Shown: positions 56,101 through 64,000 of the stretch, in pieces
Layout: each line of letters starts with the position of its first letter
How positions within the stretch are numbered: the stretch's first letter is position 1
Origin: Fulvimarina endophytica
GTDB taxonomy: Bacteria > Pseudomonadota > Alphaproteobacteria > Rhizobiales > Rhizobiaceae
NCBI RefSeq assembly: GCF_003403015.1
Contig: NZ_QURL01000001.1
Coordinates: 372,001 to 436,000 of the forward strand
Length of the DNA: 64,000 nucleotides
Reading direction: 5' to 3'
Position numbers and translations under genes: made by a program
Notes under the pieces: generated by a model
Seen by the model: the letters and a program-made list of their open reading frames with translations, nothing else
Database searches by the model: none
Told to the model about the DNA's origin: nothing

Positions 56101-57448
56101 TGCAAGTCCTTTCAGCTCGAAGTCGCAACCCGCGTCCCGTAGATTGGCGGATGCGAGAATGAATTCTTGATGCGCCGGTTTTCCAGCGTGTCGTTGCGGA
56201 GCCAGACCCGTGGCCTGGCGCCGATTTTTCACCGAGTTGAGATGAGAGAGAACCAGAGAAACTCTGAAAGATGACATGAAGACAGTAATCACCTGACAGA
56301 AAGAGTCAGAATGCTGCAATTACTCTCGACATCTTTGGATTTTTTTCCGAACCTGACGGACGTCTTCACGACGACCCCGACAGAACCCCCTCGCTCGATC
56401 GCAATACCAGAGAGGGTTCTCCTCTCTTCGAAGATTGCGGGGGTATCGCACCCCTCGACCGGCCCGCTATCTTGAGGGAGTGTTTACACCAGGGGCGATT
56501 TTCGAGTCAACGAAATTAACCCCACGTAAGCCATTTAACGCCTGCTTAACCTTTAAGACTAAAATTTTAGGATTATCTAGTCCCGGCCGAAATCGGTTGG
56601 TGGCGAAAGGCTCTGTGAGATATCAAAAGCTTAAAATACTTTGCTATGCATAGCGAAGTAAAAAATGGGGCGGCCGCCCTTAAGACTTCTGCGCGTGAGC
56701 GCAGGTGGTCATTGGGTGACGGGCGAAAATGCGCGGCCGATCGAGCGGCCATCGGCAGAAAAGTTCGTACGGCAATGGTCCTGATGCCGCGCTTGGATCG
56801 GTACCCGCCGGCCAGATTTACCGACTCGTTTCTTACGCAATCGAAATACTCCGCCAGCGAAAGCCCGGCTGAGAAAATGATGTCGGCGCAGTCTGCCTGT
56901 CTGTGCAGTCGCCCTGCATTCCTAAGCCACACGACGAATATCCTTATGGATTTGGTGACGGGGCCTGCGTCGCCTGTCCGATCGAGGCCTGAACTGAAAT
57001 AATCGATCCGACTGCCGATCGGAAAGCCGGTTTGGGAGGGTCTCAGGCTCGGTCGAGCAGAGCGCGGCGCAGGAGGGCTGTCATGGAGAGGGGATGGACG
57101 GGGCCACATCGTCGTAGGATCGGTATGGTTCGTGGTTTGCTCTTCTTCCTCTGGGGCATCAACCGCTGAAGAATCCGAGGAGGGGCATCAGTTGTCTTCA
57201 TCGCGCCCTGCTGGAATGTGTCACGCAGACTTCCGAATACCTGAACCCAATCCAGTTTCGGACAGTGCCGATCGGTCATTGACTGTACCAGCGAGATGCG
57301 GGCGGGCCTTCCGTAACGGTAATCAGTAAGGCATACCATTTACCATCCTGTGGTGCAGAATGGCCACGTGAAGTGATTCAAGGCCACGATCCACGTTTTC
57401 TTATTCACCCGCTGCCACGCTTCCCCTATACAAGGCCAAACTCAGGAA
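56101..57448. promoter_or_regulatory. 1.35-kb gene-free divergent region of the curli locus, with AT-rich palindromes
   Basis: No credible gene is found between the outward-facing curlin and csgF genes. The stretch from about 56,500 to 56,680 is distinctly AT-rich compared with the genome. It holds TTAAC at 56516, 56535 and 56546, an inverted repeat CTTAA-3-TTAAG (56545-56557), a perfect palindrome CTAAAATTTTAG (56559-56570) and another, GCTATGCATAGC (56643-56654). A CTATAC hexamer at 57426-57431 may be the -10 of csgF. Regulator binding is inferred, not shown. Confidence 0.5.
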
Positions 57449-57931
57449 ATGAGGTCTTCCGTGTCCCTGCGCTTCCGGCTTATCAGTATATCTCTCTTAG
57501 TATCCGTCTCCGGCTCCGCAACGGCAGGTGACCTCGTCTATCAGCCGATCAATCCGTCATTCGGCGGCAACCCGCTCTATTCCGCTCATCTTCTCGGGAT
57601 CGCCAACGCCCAGCGTGACGCGACGGCGAGTGACGCCGGCCGCGATGATGCAGCCTCCGCGCTTACAGCAGGCCGAACGCAGGCTGGAACGTCGGATGCC
57701 GATCTGTTCGTACGTCAGTTGCAGGGCCGGCTGCTTTCCGCGCTCGCCGGGCAGGTGACGGACGCGATCTTCGGGGACCAGCCTCAGACGTCGGGAACGG
57801 TTCGGTTCGGCGACACGACGGTGACATTCCAGCGGGGGCTGGCCGAGATTCGCCTGTCGATCCTCAATTCCACCGACGGAACGATCACCGACATCGTCGT
57901 GCCGGTTCTTCAAACGAGCGCGATCAACTGA
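57449..57931 (+). CDS. csgF: Curli assembly protein CsgF
   Basis: A 160-aa exported protein with a signal peptide (ending near SATAGD). The mature start DLVYQPINPSFGGNPLYSAH is the diagnostic CsgF motif that plugs the CsgG pore and helps nucleation at the surface. The C-terminal part, with VRFGDTTVTFQRGLAEIRLS, is the family's exposed domain. The start may be ATG 57449 or, better placed after GAGG, GTG 57461. csgG lies 160 bp downstream on the same strand. Confidence 0.93.
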   Translation: MRSSVSLRFRLISISLLVSVSGSATAGDLVYQPINPSFGGNPLYSAHLLGIANAQRDATASDAGRDDAASALTAGRTQAGTSDADLFVRQLQGRLLSALAGQVTDAIFGDQPQTSGTVRFGDTTVTFQRGLAEIRLSILNSTDGTITDIVVPVLQTSAIN

Positions 57932-58091
57932 CCGGCAGTCTGCCGGTAACTTCAAAATGGCATCACCTTCCGTGCCGGAGGGGAACGAGCCGCCTGTCGA
58001 CGTCTCCATGCTGTGAGGCGATGAAGGGCTCGTCCGGCGATGAGGGTGGGGCAGGGCCGGGGAGCCGACAATGACTTCGAGGGGAGCTGCC

Positions 58092-59303
58092 ATGCAGCGT
58101 CGTAAAACCGTGTCGCGGGCACTTCTGATGGGGGCGAGCCTCCTGCTTCTTTCCGGTTGCGTCACCAGTTCGCCGCTCGACGCTCTGCCGGTCGTCGACC
58201 CCGTGAACCAGCCCAATGACGAACTTCGACGCATTCCGCCTCCGGCAAGCAAGACGGTGGTCGCCGTCTACGATCTCGAGGATCTGACGGGGCAGTTCAA
58301 GGAACGCGAGAACGTCCAGTCCCTGTCGCGGGCGGTCACCCAGGGTGGCGCGCCCATGCTCATCAAGGCCTTGCAGGACGCCGGCGAGCGTCGCTGGTTC
58401 ACCGTTCTGGAGCGCAAGGAGCTGGAAAACCTCCTGCGCGAGCGTCAGATCGTGACGGAGATGCGCCGCATCTACAAGAACGAGGTGAGCATCGACGCCA
58501 ACGTGCTGCCGCCGCTGATGCATGCCGGGATCATCATCGAAGGCGGGATCATCGGTTACGACACCAACATCATGACCGGCGGCATCGGTGCCCGCTTCCT
58601 CGGTATCGGCGGCGATACGAAATATCTGCAGGACGTCGTCACCGTGACCCTGCGCGCGGTCTCCACGAAGACGGGCGAAGTGCTGACGAGCGTGACGAGC
58701 CGCAAGGCGATCGCCTCCTACGCGCTTCAGGGCGGCGCGTTCCGCTTCGTGAAGATCGACGAATTGCTCGAGGGCGAGGCCGGGGTCACCTATAACGAGC
58801 CCAAGCAGATCGCCGTCCAGTCGGCGATCGAGAAGGCCGTCGAAGCGATGATCGTCGAGGGATCCGAGCTGGGTCTCTGGAGGTTCGCCGATCCGCACGC
58901 CGGCGCCGCCTATATCGCGAGCTATCGTCAGCAGAAATACGGGAACCGGTTCACCGCAGCCGCTGCGGCGCCAGTCCAGCCAAAAAGCTCTGGTCCCGTC
59001 GAAGTCGCCGCGACCGTCCCCAGTGCACCGAGGCAGGTCACGGTCACCCAGCGGCGTGTTCCGGCGTCCCAGGCCCGGGCGGCCCAGCAGGGCGTTCCCG
59101 CCCGCGTGACCCCGGCGGGTGGATCGGTGAGGCAGGTTCCCGGTGTCGGCTTCGTGCCGGCCGAAGACGCGTCGGATATCCGCCAGCCGGTCGACTCGAA
59201 CCCGCCCCAGCTTCCTCCGGCCCGTCAGGCGGATGAGCCCGCGGTGGGTATGAATCGCGGCTCGGATGCAGCGGAAAGCGAAGTCCAGGTCTCTCGTCTC
59301 TGA
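58092..59303 (+). CDS. csgG: Curli secretion channel CsgG with C-terminal extension
   Basis: A 403-aa outer-membrane lipoprotein that forms the nonameric curli export pore. The lipobox LLSGC places the lipidated cysteine at residue 23. The CsgG core (residues ~50-285) has VAVYDLEDLTGQFKE, WFTVLERKELENLLRERQI and the pore-lining GYDTNIMTGGIGARFLGIG. E. coli CsgG ends around here at 277 aa; this protein continues ~118 residues as a Pro/Ala/Gln-rich, low-complexity extension. ATG 58092 is preferred to 58071. It is the second gene after csgF. Confidence 0.94.
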   Translation: MQRRKTVSRALLMGASLLLLSGCVTSSPLDALPVVDPVNQPNDELRRIPPPASKTVVAVYDLEDLTGQFKERENVQSLSRAVTQGGAPMLIKALQDAGERRWFTVLERKELENLLRERQIVTEMRRIYKNEVSIDANVLPPLMHAGIIIEGGIIGYDTNIMTGGIGARFLGIGGDTKYLQDVVTVTLRAVSTKTGEVLTSVTSRKAIASYALQGGAFRFVKIDELLEGEAGVTYNEPKQIAVQSAIEKAVEAMIVEGSELGLWRFADPHAGAAYIASYRQQKYGNRFTAAAAAPVQPKSSGPVEVAATVPSAPRQVTVTQRRVPASQARAAQQGVPARVTPAGGSVRQVPGVGFVPAEDASDIRQPVDSNPPQLPPARQADEPAVGMNRGSDAAESEVQVSRL

Positions 59304-59955
59304 GCGAGCCCTGAGCTCATCGCCGAGCCATTTCGGTCATGACCCCCGCGCTCATCTCTGAGTTCGCTGGTGGTGGTGCACCGAAGCGGAACGGCGTTGC
59401 TTAAAGCTCACCCACCCTGCAGGCTTGGAGAATCCCCCAGCGGCCGGACGTGTCGATTATGGGCATGAGCCTGTCGCCGCTGGCGCCCGAGGAGGCTCCA
59501 GCCGCGTCGCAGTTGGCGCCAGCACGCCGAGAGAGGCTTTTCGCTTTGGCCGGGGGGGCAGCCGCCTTCAGGCTCGCTATGACGGTCGATGAATAGGTCG
59601 ACGATGTAGCCGCATGGGTCGCCTTCACCGCATTGAGATCCACGCAGGCGCGTCTGTCCTCAGACTGAGCAATCGGGAACGCTCGGAACCCAGGACTGGA
59701 TGGAGATCCGCTGACCCAAAGCGGGTCAGAAGCTGGAGACCTTGAGCCGATCTCCTTATCCGGTCAGACGCCGATTGGCTTTATCACCACCCATCTTCGT
59801 CGTTACCCCAAAAGGGCCGCAGACGAGCGGTCACGGAATACGAATTTCAGGGAAGGGGAATCGACCGCCATCACCACGCGGCAAACAGCAGTAAAACCGT
59901 CGGACGCGACTTTTCGCTTGAAACGACCGAGCTAATTATCAGGCGGAGAATTGAA
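59304..59955. other. Gene-poor stretch between csgG and tRNA-Lys
   Basis: 650 bp without a convincing gene. An 80-aa open frame on the minus strand (59401-59643) is alanine/serine-rich and has no family resemblance. The region abuts the 3' end of a tRNA gene, a common integration point, so decayed element DNA is possible; I see no integrase, terminal repeats or duplicated tRNA end. Confidence 0.3.
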
Positions 59956-60031
<76 letters not shown>

Positions 60032-60201
60032 ACGGTCGAACCGGCCTCAGCCGCTTCGACGCCCGATATAAAGGGAGGTTCGGGGCCTGTCTACCCATGG
60101 AAGCGCTGCTTTGACAGAAATATTGCCGAATTGCGGAGGAGCTCGGATCGAGGCCGCGGCTTGGGCAGGCGAGGGGGCTTCAAGTCCCCGTCTCTCGTCG
60201 T

Positions 60202-60672
60202 TCAGTGCGCTTTCCAGGGAAGATTGGCCACCACACGGAGCGGCAGGCGCTTCGCGGTGATCTTGATGATTGCGCCGTGGCCACGATCTTCGGCAGGAAG
60301 GGCGGGCTCACCGTTCGGAACGGCTGCGACCTCCCGAACCGCCGGAAGGCGTGCTTCGGGCGAAGGATCGGTTCCGGTCTTGGGTTTTTCACTTGTCGGC
60401 GCGTCGGCATATCGGACGCCTGCGAACATGGTCCTGCGATAGACGAGGCGGGCGGGCCGCGCCGGTTCGTCGCCGATCTTGATCTCGAATTCCTTCGGCA
60501 TGTGCGCGGATTCGGCGAGCGTCAACAGCGCGCCGGTCGCGGACATGTTGCGGACCACGCAGTCGAAGGTGGAAAAGCCGTTGTTGAAGATAATCTTCGC
60601 ACGCTTCAAAACGCGCATGCGGGGTGCCGTGCGACGCTCGGCGTCATCCGCTTCTGTTTCGAGCAGCCCCAT
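60202..60672 (-). CDS. PilZ domain protein
   Basis: A 156-aa soluble protein with an N-terminal PilZ-like domain (residues 10-85). The RxxxR-like segment RTAPRMRVLKR and the following NMSATGALL (an N/DxSxxG motif) suggest cyclic-di-GMP binding, although spacing is not perfect. The C-terminal ~70 residues are Pro/Ala-rich and variable. ATG 60672 lies eight bases after GGGGA; 60693 is an alternative. c-di-GMP commonly controls matrix such as curli, but the link to the neighbouring curli genes is only positional. Confidence 0.78.
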   Translation of the reverse strand: MGLLETEADDAERRTAPRMRVLKRAKIIFNNGFSTFDCVVRNMSATGALLTLAESAHMPKEFEIKIGDEPARPARLVYRRTMFAGVRYADAPTSEKPKTGTDPSPEARLPAVREVAAVPNGEPALPAEDRGHGAIIKITAKRLPLRVVANLPWKAH

Positions 60673-60854
60673 CTCGATCGGTCCCCGCATCATGGCACAT
60701 GCGCGGAACTTCGCGCGGAACTGGTTAAGACGAGCTTAAAGGCCGGCGCACGTGCATGCGGATCGATGTCGCATGCCGGAAGACAGGCGGGGTTGCGAGC
60801 GGCATTTTGGCGGTTATCGGACCAAGGAGCGATGTGGAGCGCTCCGCTTCCTGT

Positions 60855-60890
60855 AAACAAAAAGGGCGCGGGTCGAGCCGCGCCCTTTCT
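60855..60890 (-). terminator. Rho-independent terminator after ilvC
   Basis: Minus-strand 11-bp perfect stem (AAAGGGCGCGG / CCGCGCCCTTT; 60861-60871 with 60878-60888), 6-nt loop and T-rich tail, 61 bp after the ilvC stop. Confidence 0.85.
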
Positions 60891-60950
60891 CATGTGGCGT
60901 GCATCGGACGCCGCGAGCTTCGTCTCGGCCCGCAGCGTCTTACACAGGGA

Positions 60951-62006
<1,056 letters not shown>

Positions 62007-62669
62007 TTACCCTCGGTCCCCGTTGGGTTCCGGTCCGTAGAGGACCATGAATCGGTCGGCTGCGGACTTCGCAGTTCCGTCGATATCGATCATCGCGTTC
62101 TGGGTCTCGCCGAGCAGCATCCGGACCTGCAGGTCCTTGACCACCAGACCGAAGAATGTCGAAAACGCTTCGTCTTCCTGTGCGTAGCGCAGAAGACCGC
62201 TGGCCCTGGCTGCGGCGAAGAGCGGAGCGATGCGTCGAGCCATTTCCTCCGGCCCGTTCCGAAGCACGATCGCTCCAAGGTCCAGCGTCTCGGATCCGGC
62301 CTCGGCGATGGCGAGACGGTTGAGCGCGACGGAGGTCGAGCTGGAGAGGACCCGCAGCCAATCGGCTGCGAACCGGGTCAGGGCTTCGTTCAGAAATCCG
62401 GCATCGATCGGACCGTTCGGCAGGTCGACGCCGCGCACTTTCGCGGCCTGCCAGCGAACGGTCGCGGTCAGGAGCCCGTCGCGATCGCCGAACCAGCGAT
62501 AGAGCGTCTCCTTGGAACAGCTCGCCGCACGTGCGACAGCGATCATGGAGAGAGGTCGCTGTCCCTTGACGATGAGATCGAGAGTGGCTTCGAGGACGTC
62601 GCGCTGACGATCGGTCAGCGTCGCCGCCGCCGTTCTCGTCTCCATCGCTTCGCGCTTTGCGGCCTGCAT
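62007..62669 (-). CDS. TetR/AcrR family transcriptional regulator
   Basis: A 220-aa repressor-type protein. The N-terminal helix-turn-helix spans residues ~20-65 (VLEATLDLIVKG, then SMIAVARAASCSKETLYRWF), and the C-terminal domain is all-helical for ligand binding. ATG 62669 follows GAGGG at good distance. A 21-bp perfect palindrome (62686-62706) lies 16 bp upstream of the start and is a likely self-repression site. With ilvC 36 bp downstream, the two may be one transcript. The ligand is unknown. Confidence 0.9.
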   Translation of the reverse strand: MQAAKREAMETRTAAATLTDRQRDVLEATLDLIVKGQRPLSMIAVARAASCSKETLYRWFGDRDGLLTATVRWQAAKVRGVDLPNGPIDAGFLNEALTRFAADWLRVLSSSTSVALNRLAIAEAGSETLDLGAIVLRNGPEEMARRIAPLFAAARASGLLRYAQEDEAFSTFFGLVVKDLQVRMLLGETQNAMIDIDGTAKSAADRFMVLYGPEPNGDRG

Positions 62670-62685
62670 CGAACCCTCAAATGAT

Positions 62686-62706
62686 CGAACCGTACCGTAC
62701 GGTTCG
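62686..62706. promoter_or_regulatory. 21-bp palindromic operator candidate for the TetR regulator
   Basis: Two perfect 10-bp arms, CGAACCGTAC and GTACGGTTCG, flank a single central C. The size and position just upstream of tetR are those of a TetR-family operator. Binding is inferred. Confidence 0.7.
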
Positions 62707-62918
62707 GATGCTTATGCCGGATGCTTGATCGCTTCGCAAGAGAGATTCGGCAAGGGAACGCGTCGATGGACAGACCTTTTGAAGGCGATCCACCGCCAGA
62801 TCGAGTGATGTCGGGACCGTGCAATATTGGTCGGGACCGCTCGCATCTTTCGATGTTCGCCGGGTCTCGATGCGCGCGGTTCGGTTCGAGATCCGCGGCT
62901 AGCTGAGCTTCGTCCGGA

Positions 62919-63749
62919 TCATCGAGGCCTGGCCTTCGCTGCCACCCATTGCTCCTCCATCTCCGCGAGGCTTGCCTCTTCCAGTGTCTTGCCCACGCTT
63001 TCGAGGTGATCCTCGATCGCCGCGAAACGATGGCGGAACTTCGATACGCAGGCTCGCAGTGCCTTCTCCGGGTCGACATCGTAGAACCGCGCGAGATTGA
63101 CCGCCGTGAAGATCAGGTCGCCCAGTTCCTCTTCTCGTTTCGTCTCGTCTCCGTGTGTCACCGCCTGGCGGAACTCCAGAATCTCTTCCTCGAGCTTCTC
63201 GTAGATCGGCTCGGGTGCGTCCCAGTCGAATCCGCTCTTGGCGGCTTCCTTCTGGATCTTGAGGGCGAGCGTCAGGGCAGGGAAGTTTGCCGGCACCGCA
63301 TCCAGTCGCCGGGACTTCGGCGGTTCATGGTCGTCCTTCCGAAACCGGTTACGTTCTGCGGCCTTCTCGGCTTTCTCCTCGGCTTTGATCCTTTCCCATT
63401 GTCCCTTCGCGCTTCCGGCCGATCGTGCTTCGGCGTCTCCGAAGACATGGGGATGGCGGCGGATCATCTTCCGAGTGATCGCCTCGACCACGTCCTCGAA
63501 CGTGAACCATCGGGCTTCGCGGGCAAGCTGTGAATGATAGACCACCTGGAGGAGAAGATCTCCGAGTTCCTCCTTTAGGTCGGCCATGTCCTTGCGCTCG
63601 ATGGCGTCCGCGACCTCGTAGGCTTCCTCGATCGTGTAAGGGGCGATCGTCTCGAAAGTCTGTTCGAGGTCCCACGGGCAGCCGCTCTCCGGCTCTCGAA
63701 GCGCTACCATGATCTCGACGAGGCGCCCGATCTCGCGTGATGGTTCCAT
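62919..63749 (-). CDS. mazG: Nucleoside triphosphate pyrophosphohydrolase MazG
   Basis: A 276-aa protein with two tandem MazG domains. The first, at residues 20-120, is the canonical EEAYEVADAIE then KEELGDLLLQVVYHSQLA. The second, at residues ~170-260, shows EEEILEFRQA and EEELGDLIFTAVNLARF, so both retain acidic metal ligands. It hydrolyses NTPs and may lower (p)ppGpp under stress. It lies upstream of tetR with a 249-bp gap. Confidence 0.95.
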   Translation of the reverse strand: MEPSREIGRLVEIMVALREPESGCPWDLEQTFETIAPYTIEEAYEVADAIERKDMADLKEELGDLLLQVVYHSQLAREARWFTFEDVVEAITRKMIRRHPHVFGDAEARSAGSAKGQWERIKAEEKAEKAAERNRFRKDDHEPPKSRRLDAVPANFPALTLALKIQKEAAKSGFDWDAPEPIYEKLEEEILEFRQAVTHGDETKREEELGDLIFTAVNLARFYDVDPEKALRACVSKFRHRFAAIEDHLESVGKTLEEASLAEMEEQWVAAKARPR

Positions 63750-64000
63750 CGGTCTGTCCTCGCTCGTTTTGTCCGTAATGGCCGTCGGCTACAAAGCCGA
63801 ATGGTGGCTCGCGCATCAAGTCACCACGACGAAAAGTTTCCACGAAAGGCGGTACGTCCGCCGGTGCAGGGCTGCACGTCGCCGCCGATGACTGAGGTGA
63901 GTGCGGCAAGGACACGCTTTCTCAACGCGGGTGAATTACCGATCTGCGTGGAGGATCAGGTCGCGGGTCCCAATCCGGCTGCGTAAGGGCTATGGTTAAC

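Noticed and set aside
56573-57109. A 178-codon minus-strand open frame in the curli spacer whose C-terminal end faintly resembles a LuxR helix-turn-helix (a possible CsgD remnant).
   Set aside because: The match needs a one-residue shift and several mismatches, the rest is not protein-like, and no ribosome binding site is seen. It is not listed as a gene or pseudogene.
59401-59643. An 80-codon minus-strand open frame between csgG and the tRNA, considered as a transposase or gene remnant.
   Set aside because: Alanine/serine-rich with no motif, no terminal repeats and no known family.
63750-64000. Possible start of another gene at the right edge of the window.
   Set aside because: Short open frames only, no ribosome binding site or family resemblance; too little sequence to support a gene.

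Overview
The window is a chromosomal segment of a high-GC alphaproteobacterium, most likely a Hyphomicrobiales (Rhizobiales) member. The conclusion rests on gene order and family content: rpsF-rpsR-DUF2232-rplI-dnaB-alr-radA-cvpA-purF set back to back with fabD-fabG-acpP-fabF-mltG-yicC-gmk, an lptF-lptG-lptD-surA-pdxA-rsmA operon, a TIGR02301 protein, and a curli locus that uses a CsgH-type protein. No species can be named from sequence reading alone.

Layout. 0.2-8.1 kb: a ParA-like ATPase with a broken P-loop, a TRAP transporter permease pair (DctQ and a DctM with a long tail), recX, three tandem secreted DUF2147 proteins, a HisC-like aminotransferase, a gamma-carbonic-anhydrase-like protein and a small unknown protein. 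8.1-18.1 kb (all minus strand): SDR, purF, cvpA, radA, alr, dnaB, rplI, DUF2232, rpsR, rpsF. 18.5-24.9 kb (plus): fatty acid synthesis genes, mltG, yicC and gmk. 25.0-32.7 kb (minus): rsmA, pdxA, surA-like, lptD, lptG, lptF, in part translationally coupled by 1-4 nt overlaps. 33.0-35.0 kb: pepA and holC. 35.1-49.4 kb: housekeeping and conserved singletons (ABC-F ATPase, GST, Nudix, SRAP, cysS, pip, GFA, rarD, GNAT-nitrilase fusion, LOG family). 49.7-50.1 kb: a DUF454 protein.

50.3-59.3 kb is the accessory highlight: a curli-type functional-amyloid locus. On the minus strand lie two very long curlin-repeat proteins (520 and 527 aa), two shorter curlin-repeat proteins, a CsgH-like periplasmic protein and a secreted Inh-like/SH3 protein. 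On the plus strand lie csgF and a csgG with a long C-terminal extension. A 1.35-kb gene-free stretch separates the two arms. It contains an AT-rich core with three closely spaced palindromes that could be the control region. CsgE and CsgD homologues are not seen in the window.

59.3-64.0 kb: a gene-poor stretch, tRNA-Lys(CTT), a PilZ-domain protein, ilvC preceded by a TetR regulator with a 21-bp palindromic candidate operator, and mazG.

How the parts combine: most of the window is essential core (replication, translation, lipid, LPS, purine and branched-chain amino acid synthesis). The curli arm would build surface amyloid fibres: the curlins are exported by Sec, kept soluble by the CsgH-like protein and secreted by CsgG with CsgF.
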